Assembly (NCBI GenBank): GCA_017999985.1
Contig: JAGNKU010000004.1
Coordinates: 186,001-250,000, forward strand
Direction of reading: 5' to 3'
DNA length: 64,000 nt
DNA from: Phycisphaerae bacterium
GTDB taxonomy: Bacteria > Planctomycetota > Phycisphaerae > UBA1845 > Fen-1342
The stretch's first letter is position 1. Every line of letters starts with the position of its first letter. The translations under genes were made by a program, and so were the position numbers. Positions 49,543 to 57,111 of this stretch are shown piece after piece. Under the pieces are notes generated by a model. The model had not been told where the DNA came from. It worked only from the letters and a program-made list of their open reading frames with translations, and did not search any database.

Positions 49543-49565
49543 AGAGGCTGATTCTCCCTTCTGGG

Positions 49566-49937
49566 TCAGACCTTGATCAGGTATTCGACCACCGGCTGTC
49601 CGCGCAGGACGTGCTCCCGCACGATCTCGCCGATCTTGTGCTTGTCCAGCTTGCCGTAGCGGAACGAGCCGCCGGCCTTGTCTGCCAGGGTCAGCATCGG
49701 CTCCTGGTCGCACAGGCCCGCGCAGCCGGTCTGGGTGATCGTGACGTTGTCGGCCGCAGCGGCGCCGAGGGCGTTCATCAGCGCGGTGAGCACATCGCGG
49801 GCGCCGGCGGCGATGCCGCACGTGCCCATGTGCACGGTGATGCGGATGTCCTTCGGGCCGGTGCGTAGATTGATGTCGCTCCTGGCCTTTTCCTGCAAGG
49901 CCTTCAAGTCCTGCGGACTCGTGATGCGTTTTGCCAT
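49566..49937 (-). CDS. Thioredoxin-like [2Fe-2S] ferredoxin of the hydrogenase operon
   Basis: A 123-residue (2Fe-2S) ferredoxin-domain protein of the NuoE/HydB N-terminal type. The cluster region is MGTCGIAAGARDVL and GCAGLCDQEP. Only three cysteines are seen in the usual positions, so the cluster may have another ligand or be absent. Relatives are common between hydC and hydB in anaerobes. It probably passes electrons or supports complex assembly. It starts three bases after hydC ends and lies 23 bases before hydB. Confidence 0.88.
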   Translation of the reverse strand: MAKRITSPQDLKALQEKARSDINLRTGPKDIRITVHMGTCGIAAGARDVLTALMNALGAAAADNVTITQTGCAGLCDQEPMLTLADKAGGSFRYGKLDKHKIGEIVREHVLRGQPVVEYLIKV

Positions 49938-49940
49938 GGT

Positions 49941-50483
49941 CTAGGCTCTCCTCTTCTTCGCAACCGGCACGTCCCCGTTGCGGTACTTGCTCAGCACGGT
50001 TTCCAGCTTGTTGGCCTTCACGCGGTGGTGGACGTCCTCGTCGATCATGACCGCCGGCGCCAGGCCGCAGGCGCCGAAACAGCGGGCCACCTCGAGCGTG
50101 AACTGGCGGTCCGGCGTGGTGTCGCCCACATCGATCTTGAGCTTCTGCTTCAAGGTGTCGAGCACGCGCTTGCCGCCACGGACGTAGCAGGCCGTGCCCA
50201 GGCACACGCGAATGAGGTGCTTGCCGCGCGGCTTGGTGGAAAAGAACGAATAGAAGCTGACCACGCCCGCCACCTCGCTGTAGGACTTGTTCAGCCCCAG
50301 GGCGATCTTCTTCAAGGCCACCTCGGGCAGATAGCCGAAGATGCCCTGCGCGATCTGCAGCACCGGGATCAGGGCCCCGGGCTTGTCGCGGTAGTCCTTC
50401 AGGACGGTGTCGAGCCGGGCGAGCAGCTCCTCCTCCGAGACTTCCTCGCCGCAAGCACATTTCACCTTGACGTCTTCACTCAT
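49941..50483 (-). CDS. hydC: HydC (NuoE-like [2Fe-2S]) subunit
   Basis: A 180-residue NuoE-family subunit of the multimeric [FeFe]-hydrogenase. The [2Fe-2S] ligands are in CLGTACYVRGG and CFGACGLAP, and the fold is marked by LIPVLQIAQGIFGYLP and SYSEVAGVVSFYSFF. A CACG near residue 10-13 is a short N-terminal addition. It bridges HydB and HydA. The ATG at 50483 follows AGGGAGA. It is 33 bases downstream of the GHKL ATPase gene and in the same operon. Confidence 0.96.
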   Translation of the reverse strand: MSEDVKVKCACGEEVSEEELLARLDTVLKDYRDKPGALIPVLQIAQGIFGYLPEVALKKIALGLNKSYSEVAGVVSFYSFFSTKPRGKHLIRVCLGTACYVRGGKRVLDTLKQKLKIDVGDTTPDRQFTLEVARCFGACGLAPAVMIDEDVHHRVKANKLETVLSKYRNGDVPVAKKRRA

Positions 50484-50516
50484 TCTTATCTCCCTGTGCG
50501 ATGCGAAAAACACCGA

Positions 50517-51068
50517 TCATGTCAGTATGGCCGCAGATTGCAGTTCCGCCTGGACGCGGGCGCGCACCACGCGGGCCAGTGCCAGGCCGTCACACCGGTC
50601 CACGCCGGCCTCGGTCGCGAGGTCCCAGACGCGCAGCTCGCAGGTCCGGGCGCCGACCCCGAGCCGGATCCGAAAGTCGATCGCAGGGTTCGTGCACACC
50701 GCCGCCGCGAGCGTGCCGGCGAGGTCGCCGAGGGGGTTGCGGTCGATGTGCGTCAGCCCCAGTTCCACGGTGACGCGGACGCCGACGTCGCCCAGCGCCG
50801 ACTTGTCGATCATCAGCCGGCCGCCCGTGCTCTCCGCTGCCGCCCGGAAGAGACTCAGGCCCAGGCCGGTGCGCTTACCGCGCTTGGTGGTGTAGAACGG
50901 ATCCAGCACGGACTCGACAGGGACCCTGAGGCCCGTGCCGTTGTCCTCCACAACGATCCGCAACAGGTCCTGATCCGGCAGCGCCTCGACGCTGACCAGG
51001 ATGATGGTCGCCTGCGCGCGGAGCGAGTTCTCGATCAGGTCCATGATGTGCAGCGACAGTTCACGCAC
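50517..51068 (-). CDS. GHKL-type ATPase (histidine-kinase-like) in the hydrogenase operon
   Basis: A protein of about 183 residues with a HATPase_c domain and no phosphoacceptor histidine domain. The N box is IMDLIENSLRA, the G1 box VEDNGTGL, and the G2 region FYTTKRGKRTGLGLSLF. The last 60 residues are extra. It resembles sensor-kinase ATPases or anti-sigma factors rather than a complete kinase. Both possible GTG starts (51068, 51086) are non-ATG; 51068 was chosen because of the GGGGGG before it and its tight overlap with the PHP gene. Its function in hydrogenase operons is not known to me. Confidence 0.82.
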   Translation of the reverse strand: MRELSLHIMDLIENSLRAQATIILVSVEALPDQDLLRIVVEDNGTGLRVPVESVLDPFYTTKRGKRTGLGLSLFRAAAESTGGRLMIDKSALGDVGVRVTVELGLTHIDRNPLGDLAGTLAAAVCTNPAIDFRIRLGVGARTCELRVWDLATEAGVDRCDGLALARVVRARVQAELQSAAILT

Positions 51069-51798
51069 AGCGCACCCCCCGGCCACCCGTGCCGCGCAGC
51101 GCCAGCACCAGCTCCTCGAACGAGGGGCGCCGCAACGTGAACGTCGAACGCGCGCTGCCGATGTCGCCCAGGAAGTGGCTGTCCGAAGACGTGAGCACCG
51201 GCAATCCCAGCGGCGCGAACTCCGCCACCCGCGACGGGAACCCCGGCGCGGAGAACACCTCGAGCGCGTCGAAACCCGCGTCGCGCGGGAACATGCCCAG
51301 TTGGCTGATCACGCTGAACGAGGGCCGGTTCACATGCGCCGCGATCGCCACGCCGCGGTGCCGGTGAATCAGCGCCACCGCGTCCGACAGCTCCAGCGTC
51401 GAAGCCAGCGCCAGCATCCGGCTTTCCTGCGCCACGACGCGCCCCGTCGCGTCCATCCGATACTGCGGACCGAAACGCTCGTAATAAGCGGCGTCCGCCG
51501 GCGGCAACGTCGCACGCACCTCGGCCCCGGCGGCCTCGGCGGCGTCCGCGTCCGGAAAGAGCCCGAGCACGTGGACCTCTTCCGCGGTCGTGACCTCCAT
51601 CCCCGCCAGGACGGCCACGCGCCGGCCCGCCGCGGCCTGCGTCGCCGCCGCGTTGCCCGCCGTGTTGTGGTCACAGATCGCGATCATCGCCAATTCACGC
51701 TCCAGCGCCGCTTGCACAATCGCGGGCGGCGTCATCTCGTCCGCCGCGCAGGGCGACAGGCCCGTGTGAATGTGCAGGTCCGCGGCGAACGCTTTCAC
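51061..51798 (-). CDS. PHP-domain phosphoesterase of the hydrogenase operon
   Basis: A 245-residue PHP-superfamily protein. Metal-binding motifs are HIHTGLSPCAADEM (about residues 8-21), CDHNTAGN (about 40-47), GMEVTTAEEVHVLGLF (about 68-83), AAHVNRP (about 150-156) and SSDSHFLGD (about 204-212). Metal-dependent phosphoesterase activity is expected; the substrate is unknown. Its GTG start overlaps the DRTGG gene upstream by four bases, and its end overlaps the ATPase gene by eight, so it is made together with them. The location suggests hydrolysis of a nucleotide or phosphoprotein linked to hydrogenase control. Confidence 0.85.
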   Translation of the reverse strand: MKAFAADLHIHTGLSPCAADEMTPPAIVQAALERELAMIAICDHNTAGNAAATQAAAGRRVAVLAGMEVTTAEEVHVLGLFPDADAAEAAGAEVRATLPPADAAYYERFGPQYRMDATGRVVAQESRMLALASTLELSDAVALIHRHRGVAIAAHVNRPSFSVISQLGMFPRDAGFDALEVFSAPGFPSRVAEFAPLGLPVLTSSDSHFLGDIGSARSTFTLRRPSFEELVLALRGTGGRGVRCA

Positions 51799-52145
51799 GC
51801 ATGCGGCCCTCGCAGACCGAGCTCGTACAGGCGCCCGACCACGTCGAACGCGTTGGCGTCCGTCACGTACAGCGCGATGCCTTCCTCGACCGCCTTCGCA
51901 CACACCGCCTCGTCAGGCCGGCGGTCCAGCGCGAAAATCACGGCCGCCAGCTCCGCGTGCACCGCCACGGCGATCACGTTCAGGTGCACCTGCACCGTCA
52001 CCAGCACGCCCCCCTTCGGGCCGTTCGCCAGCACGTCGCTGAGCAGGTCGGACACGTAGCCGCCCGTGACTTTGACCGGGCGCGCGGCCAGATTCGGCGT
52101 CAGGTTCTCGAGTCCCAGCTTCGTCGCCAGCTCGCTCAGCATCAT
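51795..52145 (-). CDS. DRTGG-domain protein (second copy)
   Basis: A 116-residue protein resembling the DRTGG domain: VTGGYVSDLLSDVLANG, then VTVQVHLNVIAVAVHAELAAV and GIALYVTDANAFDV. DRTGG domains occur in phosphotransacetylases and CBS-type pyrophosphatases and may bind small effectors. It overlaps the upstream Fe-S/ATPase gene by four bases (ATGA) and the PHP gene downstream by four. A role as a small regulatory sensor is inferred from the setting only. Confidence 0.78.
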   Translation of the reverse strand: MMLSELATKLGLENLTPNLAARPVKVTGGYVSDLLSDVLANGPKGGVLVTVQVHLNVIAVAVHAELAAVIFALDRRPDEAVCAKAVEEGIALYVTDANAFDVVGRLYELGLRGPHA

Positions 52146-53719
52146 GGGGCGATCTCCTGGTTGGCTGCCGGTCCGGCCGGCGGGGCCTGCCGTACACAGG
52201 CGTCGGCGCTGGCTCGTCCGAGGACGATGTCTTCGGCCAGCGCGGCGCAGGTCGGGGCGCCGCACATGGCGCAGTCGCTGCCCGGCAGGCTCCGCTTCAG
52301 CTTGTCGATCTTCGCCAGCTTCTGGATGGCCTTGGCCATGTCCGTATCCAGGCGCAATCCCGGACGCGCCGCCAGTGGCCGCGCGCGCGGGATCGCACGG
52401 GCCGCCCCGTCCAGCCCCCGGGGCGCCGTCCAGCGGTGCCGGGAGAGAAACGCGTCTTCGCGCAGCAACGGCGAACCGAAGCAGCCGGCGTCGCACGCCC
52501 ACGGCTCGATCGCCTGCACATCCCCCGCCTGGCCGTTTTCCACGGCCTCCAGCACGTTCAGGACGTGTCGGATTCCGGTAACCCACAACAGGCCCGGCTC
52601 GCACGCGGCCGACGGCTGCGGAATCGGCAGCGGTGCGTCGCGGCCGGTCACGACGTGCGGCGCGACGGCGGCATGCAGGGCCGCCGGGAGAAGCACCTCC
52701 GGGGCGGGTTGCGTACCGGCGCTGAGCAGCGCGGTGCGCTGCGCCGGGCAGCTCGTGACGTAGAGCGCCCGCCGGCCGCCGATTTCGACCTGGAGGGCTT
52801 CCAGCGCCGAGCGGAACGGCGCCACGTGCGGGATCAAGGCCGGGAAACGCATCTCGATGAGGTTCACCACGGCCGGGCAGGCCGGCGCGATGGTGGGCGA
52901 CACGGGGGCCGTGGTGCGGGCATATTCCAGCATCGCGGCCCGCAGCGCGCTCTCCCAGGCGCTGGACACGCGCACGTCGTGGAAGCCGAGTTTTGCCAGC
53001 ACTGCCAGCACGCGATCCGGGCCGACGCCGGCGCCGAACTGCGCCAGACTCTCGGCGGTCACGACCAGGACACCGTCACCCACTGGGGCAAGCGTGCCGG
53101 CCGCACCCGCGACTTGCAGCGCCCCGCTCGGGCAGGTGGTGATGCACGCACCGCAGTCGATGCACAGGTAGTCGAGCACCTCCGGCTTGTTGCGTCGCAC
53201 ACGCATGGCGAGCGTCGGGCACGTGTGCAGGCAGCGTAGCGCTTGGCGGCAGCGGGCCGCATCGATGTGCAGCGAATGCTGGCCAGCGCCGTATAGGGCC
53301 TGCGGCCGGAGGTGAATGGTGAAGCTGACGCGCGTACCCCGGCCGACTTCCGACTCGATCGCGAAGCGGTCGCTGTTCTTCTTGATGTTGGGCAGGCCCA
53401 TGCCGGCGCCGAAGCCGTACTCACGGGCCCGGGCGGACGCGGTGGAGAAGCCGGCCTTCATCGCCTGCGCAATGTCCGGGATGCCCGGCCCCTCGTCGAT
53501 CACTTCGACCTCAAGTTGTCCGTTATCGAGCGACGCCCGCAGCTCGCCGCGGTGCGCGTGGATGACGACGTTCATCTCGGCTTCGTACGCGGCCACCATC
53601 GCGCGCCGCACGACCGCCGGATCGGCCCCCACCTTCTTGAGCTGCTCCTTGAGGGCCCGCGACGCAGCGCCGCCGTGCTCGTAATCGCCACCCTGGATGC
53701 TGTACGAGACGGCGCTCAT
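52142..53719 (-). CDS. RsbW-like ATPase fused to [4Fe-4S] and H-cluster-like hydrogenase domain
   Basis: A 525-residue protein with four parts. Residues 1-125 form a HATPase of the anti-sigma (RsbW) type: NVVIHAHRG N box, DEGPGI, and YGFGAGMGLPNIKK. Next come two [4Fe-4S] motifs, CLHTCP and CIDCGACITTCP. Then a [FeFe]-hydrogenase-like domain with changed motifs: APACPAVVNLIE, VTSCPAQRTA and WACDAGCFGS; the four H-cluster cysteines seem kept but the usual Lys/Gly around them are not. A last Fe-S motif, CAMCGAPTC with a later Cys, closes it. Probably a redox or H2 sensor, not a catalyst. The ATG at 53719 lies 11 bases after the first DRTGG gene. Confidence 0.85.
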   Translation of the reverse strand: MSAVSYSIQGGDYEHGGAASRALKEQLKKVGADPAVVRRAMVAAYEAEMNVVIHAHRGELRASLDNGQLEVEVIDEGPGIPDIAQAMKAGFSTASARAREYGFGAGMGLPNIKKNSDRFAIESEVGRGTRVSFTIHLRPQALYGAGQHSLHIDAARCRQALRCLHTCPTLAMRVRRNKPEVLDYLCIDCGACITTCPSGALQVAGAAGTLAPVGDGVLVVTAESLAQFGAGVGPDRVLAVLAKLGFHDVRVSSAWESALRAAMLEYARTTAPVSPTIAPACPAVVNLIEMRFPALIPHVAPFRSALEALQVEIGGRRALYVTSCPAQRTALLSAGTQPAPEVLLPAALHAAVAPHVVTGRDAPLPIPQPSAACEPGLLWVTGIRHVLNVLEAVENGQAGDVQAIEPWACDAGCFGSPLLREDAFLSRHRWTAPRGLDGAARAIPRARPLAARPGLRLDTDMAKAIQKLAKIDKLKRSLPGSDCAMCGAPTCAALAEDIVLGRASADACVRQAPPAGPAANQEIAP

Positions 53720-53730
53720 GCGAAGAACCG

Positions 53731-54069
53731 TTAGTCCTTTGCCAAACACGCGTGAATGCGGCCGCACGTGTTGAACAGCCCCACCGGCGAGACCATCAGC
53801 AGCGTACCGTGAGCTCGGGCGGTTGCCACCATCGCGGGGTCGGGTTCCTGGCCCTGCACCAGGCAGATCCCGGGAATGTCCATCAGCTCCGCGACGCGGG
53901 TCAAATGTCCGCTGGCGAGGTTGGTGACGAGCAGCGTGTGATCGTTGGCCGCGTTCAGCAGGTCGCTGATGCGGTCCCCGGCATAAACCTGTTCCAGGTC
54001 GACACTTGCGCCGCTTCCGGGCGCGTAGACCCTGGCCCCAATCCTGCCGGCGAGATCATCGAGCCTCAT
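53731..54069 (-). CDS. DRTGG-domain protein (first copy)
   Basis: A 112-residue DRTGG-like protein: VYAGDRISDLLNAANDHTLLV with the GDR signature, then SGHLTRVAELMDIPGICLVQG and AHGTLLMVSPVGLFNTCGRI. It is the first gene after hydF on the minus strand and opens a tightly packed group that runs into hydC. It is divergent in sequence from the second DRTGG copy at 51.8 kb. Role inferred as a ligand-binding regulatory subunit; not known. Confidence 0.78.
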   Translation of the reverse strand: MRLDDLAGRIGARVYAPGSGASVDLEQVYAGDRISDLLNAANDHTLLVTNLASGHLTRVAELMDIPGICLVQGQEPDPAMVATARAHGTLLMVSPVGLFNTCGRIHACLAKD

Positions 54070-54326
54070 CGTGGCACCTGTCCAGCTCGCATAGTGCGGA
54101 ACAACGCGCGACGCTCCCTGATGCGTGCAGGCTACCGGTGGGTCACCCGTTGGGAGCATCAAACAATACAGGATGGCAAACTGCGGACCAGTTCGCCCGC
54201 AGCGTGACTTCGGTTTAGAGCGTGCCAAACCGCGCGCAGGTAGCGGCGGCTGCGTCGGGTTGCGGAATATCGCGCAAGAACACGCGAACCTCCGCGCCGG
54301 GCTGAGAAGCAAATGAACTAATACGT

Positions 54327-54346
54327 ATGATTGATAATTAAATCAT
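54327..54346. promoter_or_regulatory. AT-rich inverted repeat after hydF (possible CRP/FNR-like site)
   Basis: ATGATT (54327-54332) and AATCAT (54341-54346) flank GATAATTA in an AT-rich island within GC-rich DNA, overlapping the hydF stop. The half sites resemble the TTGAT/ATCAA of FNR boxes but with one extra spacer base. It lies about 260 bases before the first gene of the regulatory module, so a promoter region for that operon is plausible. Confidence 0.35.
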
Positions 54347-55602
54347 GCTGGCCGCCCACGCTCTACGGTGCCGGCCGCGCGATGTCTCCGGTACTCTTCC
54401 AGCAAGCCCGGGAACGGTGCCAGGGCGCGTTCAAAAATGCCCAGTGACGCCGCGATGGCCAAGCCGTAATTCGTGATCGGCACGCCCGCGGTCCGGCACC
54501 GCAGGATGCGCGACAGCATCTCGCGCCGGTTCTGCACGCACGCCCCGCAGTGGATGACCACGCGGTACGAGGCGAGGTCCGGCGGAAAGTCGTGCCCCTG
54601 CGCCGTCGTGAATTCGAGCTTGCCGCCGACGTACTGCGTCAGCCAGCGCGGGATCTTCACGCGGCCGATGTCCTCGCCGATCGGGTGGTGCGAGCACGCC
54701 TCCGCGATGAGCACGCGATCACCGGGCCGCAGATCGTCGATCGCCAGCGCCCCCTGCACGAGCGCGTGCAGGTCGCCTTTGAACCGCGCGAAGAGGATTG
54801 AGAACGACGTGAGCGGCACACTGCTCGGCGTGTCGGCGGCGACTTTCAGGAACGCTTGCGAATCGGTGACGACCAGCGCGGGCGGACGCTTCAGGCGTTC
54901 CAGCGCATCGCGCAGCTCGCGCTCCTTGACGACAAGGCAGTACGCGTCGCTGTCGAGCAGGTCGCGGATCGTCTGCACCTGCGGCAGGATCAGGCGTCCC
55001 TTCGGCGCCTCCTTGTCGATCGGCACCACCAGCACGACCAGCTCGCCGGGCGGCACGAGGTCGCCGACGATGCTCGGCGTGTTGATGAAGTCCTCCGGCG
55101 CGCTACGAATCAGCGCCTCGCGCAGGTCCGCGAGGCCGTCGCCCCGGCTGGCAGTAGTCTGCACGCAGGGCACTTTGGATTCTGCGAGCTTCGTCACCAC
55201 GTCGAGAGCTGGTGGCGCGAGATCGGCCTTGTTGAACACGGCGATGGCCGGCACCTGTCGCGCTGCAAACTCCGCGAGCAGCCCGTCCTCAAACGCGCTC
55301 CATTGCCCAGCCTCGGCGATGATCAGCGCGATGTCGGTGCGTTCAAATACGCGCCGCGTGCGTTCGACGCGCTGCGCCCCGAGCGCGCCGACGTCGTCGA
55401 TGCCGGCCGTGTCGATGAACAGCACCGGGCCGAGCGGCAGCAGCTCCATCGGCTTCTCGACCGGATCAGTCGTCGTGCCGGCGGTCTCCGAAACGATGGA
55501 GACCTCCTGCCGGGTCAGCGCGTTGAGCAGAGAGCTCTTGCCAACGTTGCGCCGGCCGAACAGGCCGATGTGCAGTCGCATGCCGCGTGGAGCACCGCTC
55601 AT
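54343..55602 (-). CDS. hydF: [FeFe]-hydrogenase maturation GTPase HydF
   Basis: A 419-residue maturase, the scaffold that carries the 2Fe precursor to HydA. The GTPase domain has GRRNVGKSS (G1), DTAGIDD (G3) and FNKADLA (G4). The C-terminal cluster domain shows ACSHHP and, about 45 residues later, HCGACVQNRR, the Cys-x-His ... His-Cys-x2-Cys type of HydF. Its start overlaps the aspA stop in an ATGA, so it is translated together with it. It precedes the regulatory module by about 270 bases. Confidence 0.96.
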   Translation of the reverse strand: MSGAPRGMRLHIGLFGRRNVGKSSLLNALTRQEVSIVSETAGTTTDPVEKPMELLPLGPVLFIDTAGIDDVGALGAQRVERTRRVFERTDIALIIAEAGQWSAFEDGLLAEFAARQVPAIAVFNKADLAPPALDVVTKLAESKVPCVQTTASRGDGLADLREALIRSAPEDFINTPSIVGDLVPPGELVVLVVPIDKEAPKGRLILPQVQTIRDLLDSDAYCLVVKERELRDALERLKRPPALVVTDSQAFLKVAADTPSSVPLTSFSILFARFKGDLHALVQGALAIDDLRPGDRVLIAEACSHHPIGEDIGRVKIPRWLTQYVGGKLEFTTAQGHDFPPDLASYRVVIHCGACVQNRREMLSRILRCRTAGVPITNYGLAIAASLGIFERALAPFPGLLEEYRRHRAAGTVERGRPA

Positions 55603-57089
55603 ACGTTCAGATCCTCTCCGCGTTGTCCACGATGGCCCAGTCGCGTGACCGCCTCGGGGGCTATGAGTGCATCGAATTCGTTCGCGCTCAGCAGGCCGCG
55701 CTCGACCACGATCTGGCGAATCGTCCGTCCCGTCGCGCGGGCGGCGACGCCGATCTCTTGGGCGGTGTGGTAACCGAGGGCTGGCACCAGCGCGGTGACC
55801 GTCGCCGTCGAGGTCTCGACATAGGCGCGGCAGCGGGCCTCGTCCGCTTCGAGACCCTCGACGCACAGCCGGCGCAGGATCGAGCATGCGTTCGTCAGCA
55901 GGTCGAGGCTGCCGAGCAGGCAATCCGCCACGAGCGGCAGAAACGCATTCAGCTCCAGGTTCCCCGCCGCACAGGCCTGCGCGATCGCCTGATCGTGTGC
56001 CATGACCAGCATGGCGGCCTGCGACGCGGCTTCGGGAATCACCGGGTTCACCTTGCCGGGCATGATCGACGAGCCGGCTTGGCGCGGCGGCAGGCGGATT
56101 TCGCCGAGGCCGCCGTCAGGGCCGGACGCGAGCCAGCGCAGATCGGTGCAGATTTTGAGCAGGTTAGCGGCGCAGGCTTTCAGGATGCCGCTGACCTCGA
56201 CGAACACGTCGGCGTTCTGCGTGGCGTCGACGAGGTTCTCAGCGCGCGCGAGGCCGAGGCCGGTGATCTCGCGCAGCTCATCGACGACGCGGAAGATGTA
56301 GTCGCGCGGCGCACCCAGGCCGGTGCCGATCGCCGTCCCGCCCAGGTTCACAACGCGCAGCCGCTCTTCGCACTTGTAGATGCGCCAGCGGTCGCGGCTG
56401 AGCGCCTCGGCGTACGCCGACATCTCGCGGCCGAGCGTGGTGAGCACGGCGTCCTGCAACTGCGTGCGGCCGACCTTCACGACGTGGGCGAACTGCTTTT
56501 CCTTCGCCTGAAACGCCTCCTGTAGCGCGACCACCTCGCGCTCCAGCGTGCGGAGCAGCGTAATCGCCGCGATGCGCAGCGCGGTGGGAAACGTGTCGTT
56601 GGTGGATTGGTGACGGTTGATGTCGTCGAGTGGGCTGATCGTCTGATACTCGCCGAGCGGGCGACCGAGGAGCTGCAGCGCGCGATTGGCGAGCACTTCG
56701 TTGACGTTCATGTTCAGCGAGGTGCCGGCGCCACCCTGCAGCGCATCGACGACGATGTGCTCATCGAGCAGCCCGTCGGCCAGCTCGCGGGCCGCGCGCT
56801 CCATCGCGTCCCATGATTGGCCAGAGAGCCGCGCAGGTGCGCGCGCGGCAGCGGTCGCTGGCCCTCGCTCCCTCGCTCCCTCGTTCCCTTGATCCCTGTC
56901 CGCAAGCGTTCGGTTGGTCCGCGCACACGCCAGCTTCACCGCGCCATACGCGTGAATCAGCCCGGTATGCACGGGCCGGCGGGCGAGTGGAAAATTCTCC
57001 AGCGCGCGGACCGTGTAGACGCCGTAGAGCGCACCGGCGGGTACCGTTTTTTCGCCCAGCAAGTCGGGTTCGGTACGGAAGTCGGTCAT
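55599..57089 (-). CDS. aspA: Aspartate ammonia-lyase within the hydrogenase maturation operon
   Basis: A 496-residue aspartase/fumarase-superfamily enzyme, forming fumarate and ammonia from aspartate. Signatures are RTQLQDAV, the flexible loop GSSIMPGKVNPVIPE with the catalytic serine, and the N-terminal LALE-like VYTVRALENFPLA. Aspartase rather than fumarase is inferred from QSTNDTFPTALRIAA and the genomic setting. It sits 22 bases after hydG and overlaps hydF by four bases. A charged, low-complexity insertion near residues 65-95, encoded by a short tandem repeat, is unusual. Ammonia supply for the H-cluster bridging amine is a possible role (inference). Confidence 0.9.
   Translation of the reverse strand: MTDFRTEPDLLGEKTVPAGALYGVYTVRALENFPLARRPVHTGLIHAYGAVKLACARTNRTLADRDQGNEGARERGPATAAARAPARLSGQSWDAMERAARELADGLLDEHIVVDALQGGAGTSLNMNVNEVLANRALQLLGRPLGEYQTISPLDDINRHQSTNDTFPTALRIAAITLLRTLEREVVALQEAFQAKEKQFAHVVKVGRTQLQDAVLTTLGREMSAYAEALSRDRWRIYKCEERLRVVNLGGTAIGTGLGAPRDYIFRVVDELREITGLGLARAENLVDATQNADVFVEVSGILKACAANLLKICTDLRWLASGPDGGLGEIRLPPRQAGSSIMPGKVNPVIPEAASQAAMLVMAHDQAIAQACAAGNLELNAFLPLVADCLLGSLDLLTNACSILRRLCVEGLEADEARCRAYVETSTATVTALVPALGYHTAQEIGVAARATGRTIRQIVVERGLLSANEFDALIAPEAVTRLGHRGQRGEDLNV
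56862..56890. repeat. Short 8-base tandem repeat within aspA
   Basis: CCCTCGCT occurs at 56862-56869 and 56870-56877, with a third copy CCCTCGTT at 56878-56885 and a partial fourth unit after it. The repeat lies in an in-frame insertion of about 30 residues that aspartases do not normally have between the N-terminal helix and the rest of domain 1. Confidence 0.7.
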
Positions 57090-57111
57090 GGGGCTCCCGC
57101 GGACGCGCACC

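Noticed and set aside
46396-49551. A 1051-codon open frame on the plus strand
   Set aside because: It is the antisense of the clearly conserved hydB fusion; the Asp/Arg/His-rich composition is that of a reverse-strand shadow.
49543-50460. N-terminal extension of HydB in the same frame
   Set aside because: Those 306 codons overlap hydC and the 2Fe-2S gene in another frame and read as Arg/Gly-rich nonsense; GGGAGA before 49542 marks the true start.
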